This document shows, piece after piece, positions 1-6,281 of a DNA stretch of 12,791 nucleotides (position 1 is the first letter of the stretch; each line of letters opens with the position of its first letter). This DNA comes from an uncultured Collinsella sp. (GTDB lineage: Bacteria > Actinomycetota > Coriobacteriia > Coriobacteriales > Coriobacteriaceae), in contig CAUGNZ010000042.1 in NCBI GenBank assembly GCA_959601045.1, positions 1-12,791 on the forward strand, written 5' to 3'. The position numbers and the translations under genes are program-made. Below the pieces are notes generated by a model. It saw only the letters and a list, made by a program, of their open reading frames with translations, searched no databases and was not told where the DNA came from.

Positions 1-104
1 CGGCGCGGATTAGTTTTTCGTTCGGTCAGGTCCTGGGCTCGCGCGGAAAGCACATTAAGTGCTTTTCGGCTCGTGCGGAATCTACGAAAAACTAATCCGC
101 GCCG
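1..104. repeat. Long palindromic element (20-bp perfect arms, inner hairpin)
   Basis: Bases 1-20 and 85-104 are perfect reverse complements. Inside lies a second stem, 48-54 with 60-66 (arms AAAGCAC/GTGCTTT, loop ATTAA), which extends outward a few bases with a G-T wobble. The element can fold as an outer stem, a large internal loop and an apical hairpin. A 15-base direct repeat with two mismatches occurs once inside (23-37) and once just outside (107-121). The window begins exactly at the left arm, so the element may extend further left. It carries no reading frame. It could be a terminator-like structure for leftward transcripts, a miniature mobile or REP-type palindrome, or a structured RNA. 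The sequence alone does not decide. Confidence 0.7.
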
Positions 105-184
105 CCCGGCCAGGTCCTAGGTTTACTTTCCTGCCGCCAAGATGGCGTCTTGAGTGTCTAGATACTTAGCTGAAATGATTTGAG

Positions 185-226
185 CAGAGGGGAGCCCCTT
201 GTTGGAAGGGGCTCCCCTCTGTTTTG
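185..226 (+). terminator. Rho-independent terminator-like hairpin, plus strand
   Basis: The arms 185-200 and 206-221 form a perfect 16-bp GC-rich stem with a 5-base loop, followed on the plus strand by TTTTGGTT. On the minus strand no T-run follows, so the orientation fits a rightward transcript coming from left of the window better than the end of polA. A hairpin this stable could still slow leftward polA transcripts. Confidence 0.6.
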
Positions 227-233
227 GTTACTG

Positions 234-264
234 TGGGACAAATTAATCAGTAGTGTTTGTCCCA
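234..264. other. Small inverted repeat downstream of polA
   Basis: TGGGACAAA at 234-242 is the reverse complement of TTTGTCCCA at 256-264, giving a 9-bp stem with a 13-base loop. It lies about 58 bases beyond the polA stop, and no T-run follows on either strand. It may protect or help end the polA mRNA. No function can be assigned from sequence. Confidence 0.4.
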
Positions 265-321
265 AATCTTAAGTATGTGGGGGCTTGCGTCTTGGGCGAG
301 CTTGCCTTACGGAGTGCTTCC

Positions 322-3072
322 CTATTTCGCGTCGGCCCAGGTTATGCCGGTGCTGGCTTCGGCGATTAGGGGGACGCGGAGGTCTACTACGTGTTCCATG
401 ACGTCGCGGACCATGGCGGTGAGGCGCTCGACTTCGTCGACGGGGCACTCAAAGTCCAGTTCGTCGTGTACCTGCAGAATCATGTGGGCAGCAAAGCCCT
501 CTTCTTCCAGGCGGCGGCTTACGCGGGCCATGGCGATCTTGATGATGTCGGCGGCGGTGCCCTGCATGGGGTGGTTCATGGCCGTGCGCTCACCAAAGCC
601 GCGGAGCTGCGGGTTTTTGGCCTTGAGCTCAGGAATATGGCGACGGCGGCCGTACATGGTCTCGGCATAGCCCGTCTGCTTGGCACGCGCCACCACGTTG
701 TCGAGGAACGTACGCACGCCCGGGTATGCCTCGTAGTAGCGGTCGATCATGTCGCGTGCCTCGGCCATCGAGATATGCAGCGACTGCGATAGGCCGTAAG
801 CCTGCTGACCATACACGATGCCAAAGTTCACGGCCTTGGCGCGGCTGCGCAGGTCGGGCGTCACCTCGGACACCGGCACGCCAAACACGCGCGCGGCCGT
901 CTCGGCATGGAAGTCCTCGCCCTCGTTAAAGGCGCGCACCAGATGCTCGTCACCCGAGAGATGCGCCAGCAGACGCAGCTCGATCTGCGAGTAGTCCACC
1001 GCCAAAAAGACGCTTCCCTCGCCTGCCGAAAACGCCGTCTTGACAGTACGGCCCAGCTCCGAGCGCGTCGGGATGTTCTGAAGGTTCGGGTCGCTCGAGG
1101 ACAGACGACCCGTCGCCGTGATGGTCTGGTTGTACGTGGTGTGCACGCGACCGTCACCACGACGCAACGGGCCCAGCGTGTCCAGATAGGTGGACTTGAT
1201 CTTGGACTTCTCACGCCAGTCCAAGATCAGACGCACGATTTCGTGGTCACGGGCAAGGTCGCTCAGCACCTTGGCGTTGGTCGAATAATAGCCGCGCTTG
1301 GTCTTTTTGAGGCCCTTGGTCGGAAGGCCCATCACGTCAAAGAGCACGTGCGAGAGCTGCATGGGACTGCCGATGTTAAAGGTCTCGTCGCCGGCCAGAT
1401 CGCGAATGCTCCGCTCGATCTCGGCAATCTGGGTCGCCAGACCCTCGGACAGACTATGCAGGCGGTCGGGGTCCACGAGCATGCCCGCGCGCTCCATCTT
1501 GGCAAGCACCGGCACGAGCGGCATCTCGATGCCATCGAACACGTTGGCGGCGTTCTCGCGGGCCATGCGGTCGCGCAGCGGCGCCACGAGCGCCAGCGTC
1601 AGGGCCGCAGTGCGGGCAGCAGGGGCAGGAGCGTCCTCGCCAGCACCCTCCGCGCCGCGCGCCGCAGGCAGCGTCATCTGCAGATAGGTATCGGCCAGAT
1701 ACGCCTCATCAAACTCGGAGCGGTCGGAATCCAACAGATAGGCGGCGACCACAGTATCGAAGATGCGCGTGGAATCGACGGCCAGCGGATCCATGAGCTC
1801 GGGCTCAGAGGAATCGATGGGCGAAAGCTCGTGCAGCAGCGCCTTCATGTCCGGGCTCGCCACGCGGCCCTCCATAAACAGGCGCGCGAGCACGCCGGCG
1901 ACCAAGCCGTGGGCAACGTTGAAGCCATCGACCACGGCAGACGCACCGCCGTCGCCCTCCTCGAGCGCAAGCAACCCCTTGGACGTCGCCAGCCACAGCG
2001 TGCGCGTCAGGCCAAAAAGTGCGCCTTCCTCCTTGTCATCGTCCACCACGGCGGCGACCCACTCGCCCGCCTCGATCGCACGGACAACCTCGGACGCCAC
2101 GGCAGCAAGCGCCTCGGCATCGCCGGCAGCGGTGCGCTCAATCGTGGGCATCTCAAACGTGCTAGCAGCGGCCGCAGCCCCGCCCTCGCCGCCAATCAGC
2201 GCCAAAAAACGGTTCTGCATGGCCGTAATGCCGAGCGTGCCCAGCGTAGCGGACACCTCGTCGGCAGAAAACGCCGGGAAGGACGTCGCATCAAAGTCGA
2301 GCTCGACAGGCGCATCGGTACGAATGGTTGCGACCTTGCGGCTCAGCAGCGCGTCGTCGATATGCGCGCGCAGGTTCTCGCCCATCTTGCCCTTGACCTC
2401 GTCGGCATGTGCGATGACCTCGTCCAAGCTGCCGTACTGCGCGATGAGCGCGCTCGCCTTTTTGGGGCCGATGCCCGGCACGCCGGGAATGTTGTCGGAA
2501 GTATCGCCCTTCAGGCCGTAAAAATCGGGCACGAGCGCCGGTGTAATGCCGTGATAGAGGTCGTCCACGCTCTCGGGCGTCATAATCGCCACGTCGGACA
2601 GGCCTTTGCGGGTCGAGACCACGTTGACGTGCTCGGTCACGAGCTGATACATGTCGCGGTCGCCGGTCACCAGCAGCATGTCGCAGCCGGCTTCCTCGCC
2701 CAGGCGCGCCATGGTGCCCAGGATATCGTCACCTTCCCAGCCCTCGGACTGCAAAATCGGCACGTTGAGCGCAGCGAGCAGCTCCTTAATCATGGGAAAC
2801 TGCGCGTGCAGGTCGGGGTCCATGGGCGGGCGCTGCGCCTTATACTGCGGCAGCATCTCCATGCGCACGCGCGGCTTGCCCTTATCAAACGCCACGACCA
2901 CACCGTCGGGGTTAAAGGCGTCGATCATCTTGAGAAACATGTTTAAAAAGCCAAAGATCGCGTTGGTGGGGCGACCGTCCGGCGCGTTCATGGCGGGCGG
3001 CACGGCGTGGAAGGCGCGGTGCATGAGCGAGTTGCCGTCGATAACGGCAAAGGTGCGGCGCTTGTCAGACAT
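322..3072 (-). CDS. polA: DNA polymerase I
   Basis: This is a 916-residue family A DNA polymerase, full length for the family, for gap filling and Okazaki fragment maturation. Residues 1 to about 295 are the 5'-nuclease: VIDGN near 12, EGWEGDD, VTGDRD, then the helix-hairpin-helix GLKGDTSDNIPGVPGIGPKKA. A middle domain (about 300-510) keeps the fold of the 3'-5' exonuclease but not its metal-binding acids, so proofreading is probably lost. The polymerase domain has motif A DYSQIELR (Asp693), the O-helix R742/K746/F750/Y754, and motif C QVHDELDFE (His869, Asp870, Glu871). Phe at the O-helix position is the common bacterial choice. The start is supported by GAGGT about 8 bases upstream. The gene diverges from the M18 peptidase and ends in a gene-free region of hairpins. 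Confidence 0.97.
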   Translation of the reverse strand: MSDKRRTFAVIDGNSLMHRAFHAVPPAMNAPDGRPTNAIFGFLNMFLKMIDAFNPDGVVVAFDKGKPRVRMEMLPQYKAQRPPMDPDLHAQFPMIKELLAALNVPILQSEGWEGDDILGTMARLGEEAGCDMLLVTGDRDMYQLVTEHVNVVSTRKGLSDVAIMTPESVDDLYHGITPALVPDFYGLKGDTSDNIPGVPGIGPKKASALIAQYGSLDEVIAHADEVKGKMGENLRAHIDDALLSRKVATIRTDAPVELDFDATSFPAFSADEVSATLGTLGITAMQNRFLALIGGEGGAAAAASTFEMPTIERTAAGDAEALAAVASEVVRAIEAGEWVAAVVDDDKEEGALFGLTRTLWLATSKGLLALEEGDGGASAVVDGFNVAHGLVAGVLARLFMEGRVASPDMKALLHELSPIDSSEPELMDPLAVDSTRIFDTVVAAYLLDSDRSEFDEAYLADTYLQMTLPAARGAEGAGEDAPAPAARTAALTLALVAPLRDRMARENAANVFDGIEMPLVPVLAKMERAGMLVDPDRLHSLSEGLATQIAEIERSIRDLAGDETFNIGSPMQLSHVLFDVMGLPTKGLKKTKRGYYSTNAKVLSDLARDHEIVRLILDWREKSKIKSTYLDTLGPLRRGDGRVHTTYNQTITATGRLSSSDPNLQNIPTRSELGRTVKTAFSAGEGSVFLAVDYSQIELRLLAHLSGDEHLVRAFNEGEDFHAETAARVFGVPVSEVTPDLRSRAKAVNFGIVYGQQAYGLSQSLHISMAEARDMIDRYYEAYPGVRTFLDNVVARAKQTGYAETMYGRRRHIPELKAKNPQLRGFGERTAMNHPMQGTAADIIKIAMARVSRRLEEEGFAAHMILQVHDELDFECPVDEVERLTAMVRDVMEHVVDLRVPLIAEASTGITWADAK

Positions 3073-3114
3073 ATTGAATACCTCGCTTTGGGCTGGGCAC
3101 GATTTGCTCCCACC

Positions 3115-3120
3115 AGTTTA
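3115..3120 (-). promoter_or_regulatory. Candidate -10 box for polA
   Basis: On the minus strand TAAACT, preceded by GTG and followed by GG, lies 42 bases before the polA start. It matches TATAAT at four of six positions, and no clear -35 was found. It is weak alone but fits the recurring TA-box-GG pattern upstream of other genes here. Confidence 0.3.
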
Positions 3121-3183
3121 CACGCTCCCCGCCTCGCGGCCACCGCACATCAAGCTCCTCCGCCACCGCGCGCCCGCGCGTGA

Positions 3184-3189
3184 TACGAT
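3184..3189 (+). promoter_or_regulatory. Candidate extended -10 promoter for the M18 peptidase
   Basis: TGATACGATGG contains a TGn extended -10 followed by TACGAT, 49 bases before the peptidase start codon. No convincing -35 is seen in the GC-rich stretch upstream, which is typical of extended -10 promoters. Confidence 0.4.
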
Positions 3190-3238
3190 GGCTCACGGTA
3201 CATTAACCAGCACGATCGATCCGAAAGGAGCCTGCGTC

Positions 3239-4636
3239 ATGGAGCGTCCCTGCGCATGGAAAAAGTACACGCCACAGCAGATCGAGGAGCTCGAGGAGCT
3301 TTGCCTCGGCTATAAGCAGTTTTTGAGTGAGAACAAGACCGAGCGCCTGTGTGTCAAGGCCGGCATCAAGATGGCCGAGGAGGCGGGCTACGTCGACCTG
3401 GAGACCGTGATCGCCGAAGGCCGCGAGCTCAAGGCAGGCGACAAGGTGTACGCCGCCAACCACGGCAAGGACCTTATGCTCGTCAACCTTGGAACCGCCC
3501 CGCTCGAGCAGGGCTTTAACATCCTGGGCGCCCACGTGGACTCGCCTCGCCTGGACCTCAAGCAAAATCCCGCCTTCGAGGCCGGCGACATGGCCTACCT
3601 CGACACGCACTACTACGGCGGCGTCAAGAGCTACCACTGGGTGGCCTCCCCGCTCGCGCTTGTGGGCGTCATCTGCAAAAAGGACGGCACCACCGTCGAC
3701 ATCAACATCGGCGACAAGGCTGACGACCCGGTCTTTACCATCTCCGACCTGCTGATCCACCTCTCGAGCGAGCAGATGTCCAAGCCGGCCAAGGACGCCG
3801 TCGACGCCGAGATCCTCGACGTGATCGTGGGCGGCCGCCCCGTCAAGTTTGACGAGGACGACAAGGACGCCCCCAAGGAGCCCGTCAAGCAGATGTTCTT
3901 GGATATCCTCAAGGAACAGTACGATGTCGAGGAGGAGGACTTCCTCTCCGCCGAGATCGAGGTCGTGCCCGCCGGCCCCGCCCGCGACATGGGTCTCGAC
4001 CGCTCCATGATTTTGGGCTATGGCCACGACGACCGCGTCTGCGCTTACCCCTCCATGCTCGCCCAGATCAACGTGGCAGACGTCGAGCGTACGAGTATCA
4101 CGCTCATCGTCGACAAGGAGGAGATCGGCTCCGTGGGCGCCACCGGCATGACGAGCCGTTTCTTCGAGAACACCGTCGCCGAGATCATGACGCTCGCCGG
4201 CGAGAGCAGCCCGCTGGCCCTGCGCCGCGCGCTCGCCCGCAGCCGCATGCTCTCCTCCGACGTGTCCGCCGGCTTCGACCCGGGCTACGCCGGCAAGTTC
4301 GAAACCAAGAACGCAGCCTTTATGGGTCGCGGCCTGTGCTTTAACAAGTACACGGGCAGCCGCGGCAAGGGCGGCTCTAACGACGCCGACGCCGAGTATG
4401 TGGCCCTCATCCGCGACATCATGGACGAGGCCGGCGTGGACTTCCAGACCTGCGAGCTCGGTCGCGTCAACGCGGGCGGCGGCGGCACCATCGCATACAT
4501 CATGGCTAAGTACGGCATGAACGTCATCGACTCTGGCGTTGCCGTCCTGTCCATGCACGCCCTGTGGGAGGTCGCTAACAAGGCCGATATCTACGAGGCC
4601 TATCGCGGCTACAAGGCCTTCATCGAGCGCGCGTAA
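3239..4636 (+). CDS. apeA: M18 family aminopeptidase (aminopeptidase 1 / ApeA type)
   Basis: This 465-residue protein is a cytosolic zinc aminopeptidase that trims N-terminal residues from peptides. M18 enzymes usually form large tetrahedral assemblies. Candidate metal ligands and catalytic residues are in the family order: His99 in GAHVDSPRL, Asp264/265 in GHDDRV, the Glu pair 294-295 in DKEEIGS, Asp341 in SSDVSAGFDP, and His440 near the C-terminus in LSMHALWE. The opening (AWKKYTPQQ, then GYKQFLSENKTER) and the SSDV-A-FDP form match the aminopeptidase 1 branch found in anaerobes. The frame stays open far upstream, but ATG 3239 has AAAGGAG eight bases before it, so I start there. It is divergent from polA and followed by a hairpin terminator. 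Assignment to M18 is firm; the apeA label rather than apeB is less so. Confidence 0.93.
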   Translation: MERPCAWKKYTPQQIEELEELCLGYKQFLSENKTERLCVKAGIKMAEEAGYVDLETVIAEGRELKAGDKVYAANHGKDLMLVNLGTAPLEQGFNILGAHVDSPRLDLKQNPAFEAGDMAYLDTHYYGGVKSYHWVASPLALVGVICKKDGTTVDINIGDKADDPVFTISDLLIHLSSEQMSKPAKDAVDAEILDVIVGGRPVKFDEDDKDAPKEPVKQMFLDILKEQYDVEEEDFLSAEIEVVPAGPARDMGLDRSMILGYGHDDRVCAYPSMLAQINVADVERTSITLIVDKEEIGSVGATGMTSRFFENTVAEIMTLAGESSPLALRRALARSRMLSSDVSAGFDPGYAGKFETKNAAFMGRGLCFNKYTGSRGKGGSNDADAEYVALIRDIMDEAGVDFQTCELGRVNAGGGGTIAYIMAKYGMNVIDSGVAVLSMHALWEVANKADIYEAYRGYKAFIERA

Positions 4637-4649
4637 CCAACCCTTCATC

Positions 4650-4724
4650 AGTTGCGGTGAAATACAGACTAAACTGGCCCATAAACGGCCAAAACAGACC
4701 GTATTCCACCGCAACTTCCTTTTT
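4650..4724 (+). terminator. Long hairpin with T-rich tail between apeA and yaaA
   Basis: The arms 4650-4665 and 4701-4716 pair over 16 positions with one G-T wobble. A second stem, TGGCC/GGCCA (4675-4679 with 4687-4691), lies inside. On the plus strand TTCCTTTTT follows at once, so this can end apeA transcripts. The tail stops about four bases before the yaaA ribosome site. The outer stem, internal loop and inner stem design resembles the palindromes at 1-104 and 8670-8734, although the sequences differ, so it may also be a repeat family member. Confidence 0.6.
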
Positions 4725-4739
4725 GGCAGAGGAGAGTCC

Positions 4740-5549
4740 ATGCTGCAGGTCGTCATTTCGCCCGCCAAGCAGATGCGCGCGGCCCAAGATGCTTTTGAAG
4801 TCCTGGGCATTCCACCCTTTGCGCGCGAGACGGCTCGCCTCCACCGCGCACTGCTAGATATCGAGCGGAATGAAGGCAGCGACAGCCTGCAGGCGCTATG
4901 GAACGTGAGTGACAAACTGCTGGGGCCTTGCCTCAACACCCTGCATGAGTTCGGGCCCATCCTGAAAAACGGCGATCTCGACAATCCCGCACTCGCCTGT
5001 CACCTCTCCCCTGCCGTCATGTCCTACCACGGCATTCAATACCAGAGCATGGCGCCCGAGGTGATGGATTCCGCGCAGCTCGCATGGCTGCAAAGCCACC
5101 TGTGGATCCTCTCTGGCCTCTACGGGTGCGTTCGCCCCTTTCATGCCGTTGAACCGTATCGGCTGGAGATGGGCGCGAAGCTTGCCGTCGACGATGCCCG
5201 AGACCTCTACGCGTTTTGGGGCGACAAGCTCGCACGGGCCATCGCTCCGGCGGGCTCCAACATCACGATCGTCAACCTCGCCAGCATAGAGTATGCCAAA
5301 GCCGTTCTGCCCTGCCTCGCGTGCGACGCCACGGCCGTCACATGCCTCTTTGGCGAAGGCATTCGCAACGGTAAGCCCATCCAGCGCTCGACCGCCAGCA
5401 AAAAGGCGCGAGGCTCCATGGTGCGCTGGATGGCAGAAAATAAGCTCGAGGATGTAAGCGAGCTCACCGCGTTCGACGTTGGTTATCGTCACTTTCCCGA
5501 ACTTTCAAATAAAAACACTTTGGTCTTCCTGAACGAACAGGCCTTGTAG
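4740..5549 (+). CDS. yaaA: YaaA family peroxide stress protein
   Basis: This 269-residue cytosolic protein belongs to the YaaA (former DUF328/UPF0246) family, close to the usual length of about 258. In E. coli YaaA lowers free iron and protects DNA during hydrogen peroxide stress; the biochemical activity, probably DNA-binding, is not fully known. Family landmarks are the start VVISPAKQM, SYHGIQYQ (95-102), SGLYGCVRPFHAVEPYRLEM (125-144), FWGDKL (159-164), NLASIEYAKAV (179-189) and KKARGSMVRW (221-230). The frame is open from 4539, inside apeA, but ATG 4740 has AGGAG five bases upstream and begins the conserved N-terminus. No promoter is visible between the upstream hairpin and the start. The gene converges on a minus-strand gene 40 bases away. 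Confidence 0.94.
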   Translation: MLQVVISPAKQMRAAQDAFEVLGIPPFARETARLHRALLDIERNEGSDSLQALWNVSDKLLGPCLNTLHEFGPILKNGDLDNPALACHLSPAVMSYHGIQYQSMAPEVMDSAQLAWLQSHLWILSGLYGCVRPFHAVEPYRLEMGAKLAVDDARDLYAFWGDKLARAIAPAGSNITIVNLASIEYAKAVLPCLACDATAVTCLFGEGIRNGKPIQRSTASKKARGSMVRWMAENKLEDVSELTAFDVGYRHFPELSNKNTLVFLNEQAL

Positions 5550-5589
5550 GACCACCGCTAATTTTGAATGTGCTGCCTAGGCACGGCGG

Positions 5590-6111
5590 CTATTGCGCCA
5601 AGCCGTCGGCTCTGGCAATTTCATTTGTCGAGCCGTCCTGATAGGTAATCTTGACATGTTCTACCTCGGACACCTTGACGCCCGACGGAGGCTCCAGGCG
5701 CCATTCCGTCAGGGCGATATCCATGGTCGTGGGAACGTCTCCTTGATTTTTGAGCTTCACCGTCAGCGTTTTGAGCGCCGCATCAAACGTCACGCGTTCG
5801 ATTTCTTCACCTGGAATGGACCCACCACTCAGCTGCAACTGCACAAACTCATCGCGCGGGTACCAATAATCGCCCGGAACGGCGAGCGTATTGGCATTAC
5901 CGCCAGTACTCCTCACCGTCATAATCGGTAGGCTATCATCAGCCTCAAACTCCCAGGCAGCGCCGCCGCGACCACCATACGTCCAGATACAAAAGGCAAT
6001 CACCAGCACGGCAAGCACCGCAAAGCCAATCGCGACAAGGCCATGGTGCGCACGGCTTTCCTCGGCCGATACATCCCATTGCGTCTCTCGATATAGATGT
6101 TTGTCTTCCAT
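5590..6111 (-). CDS. Membrane-anchored protein of unknown function
   Basis: I do not recognise a named family for this 173-residue protein. Residues 1-22 are polar, and residues 24-45 form one strong hydrophobic segment (GLVAIGFAVLAVLVIAF and on). The rest, about 50-173, is a hydrophilic domain of alternating beta-like stretches, for example ERVTFDAALKTLTVKLKN and EHVKITYQDG. This suggests a single N-terminal anchor with the C-terminal domain outside the cell. No lipobox is present: IAFC lacks the small residue before Cys. The start at 6111 has GGGGAGG six bases upstream. The frame stays open to 6291, but that part overlaps the thiC promoter and riboswitch and is unlikely to be translated. 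It converges with yaaA and diverges from thiC. Confidence 0.82.
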   Translation of the reverse strand: MEDKHLYRETQWDVSAEESRAHHGLVAIGFAVLAVLVIAFCIWTYGGRGGAAWEFEADDSLPIMTVRSTGGNANTLAVPGDYWYPRDEFVQLQLSGGSIPGEEIERVTFDAALKTLTVKLKNQGDVPTTMDIALTEWRLEPPSGVKVSEVEHVKITYQDGSTNEIARADGLAQ

Positions 6112-6136
6112 GTTCGCCTCCCCACAGGCACGCTCG

Positions 6137-6167
6137 TTGGCCCAATCGTACCCATTCAGGCTATACT
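6137..6167 (+). promoter_or_regulatory. Candidate promoter for thiC
   Basis: TTGGCC (6137-6142) and TATACT (6162-6167) are spaced by 19 bases. The -10 is one mismatch from consensus, and the -35 is weak with a long spacer. Transcription would begin near 6174, just before the TPP riboswitch, which is where a promoter is needed. Confidence 0.5.
6145..6150 (-). promoter_or_regulatory. Candidate -10 box for the membrane protein gene
   Basis: On the minus strand GGGTACGATTGG carries TACGAT 33 bases before the start codon at 6111. No good -35 is seen. It sits between the -35 and -10 of the divergent thiC promoter, so the two promoters would overlap and could compete. Confidence 0.35.
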
Positions 6168-6180
6168 TGAGCCCATGACA

Positions 6181-6273
6181 TAACGGGGAGCTTGCAGGAC
6201 AAGACGACAGGCTGAGATTGGGCGCGCCCGCCCTGACCCGCAAACCTGATATGGGTAATGCCAACGAAGGGAG
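6181..6273 (+). promoter_or_regulatory. TPP riboswitch (THI element) upstream of thiC
   Basis: The conserved THI blocks appear in order: CGGGGAGC (6184-6191), GGCTGAGA (6210-6217), GACCC (6235-6239), AACCTGAT (6243-6250), GGGTAATGCCAACG (6253-6266) and GAAGGGA (6266-6272). Helix partners are visible: CGGGG with ACCCG, GCTTG with CAGGC, and TGG with CCA closing the GGTAATG loop. A variable GC hairpin (GGGCGCGCCC) fills the optional P3a position. The outer P1 stem is short or unclear. The final GAAGGGAG is also the thiC Shine-Dalgarno sequence, nine bases before ATG 6282, so ligand binding probably hides the ribosome site directly. The mechanism is inferred; the identity is well supported. Confidence 0.95.
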
Positions 6274-6281
6274 CCGTGCCA

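Noticed and set aside
907..2946. 679-codon open frame on the plus strand, antisense to polA
   Set aside because: It lies wholly opposite a clear polA gene, and its Arg/His/Gly-rich composition is what high-GC codon bias gives in that frame. It has no domain and no ribosome site.
3203..4984. 593-codon open frame on the minus strand, antisense to apeA
   Set aside because: It is a shadow of the strongly biased apeA coding frame. The protein is an Asp/Val/Gly-rich stretch with no motif, and it overlaps two real genes.
5550..5589. Terminator between yaaA and the convergent membrane protein gene
   Set aside because: TGCCTAGGCA is a perfect 10-base palindrome but has no hairpin loop space and no T-run. 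No convincing terminator was found in these 40 bases.
6258..6281. Upstream ATG for thiC
   Set aside because: This ATG is in the invariant riboswitch block AATGCCA. ATG 6282 has the proper Shine-Dalgarno.
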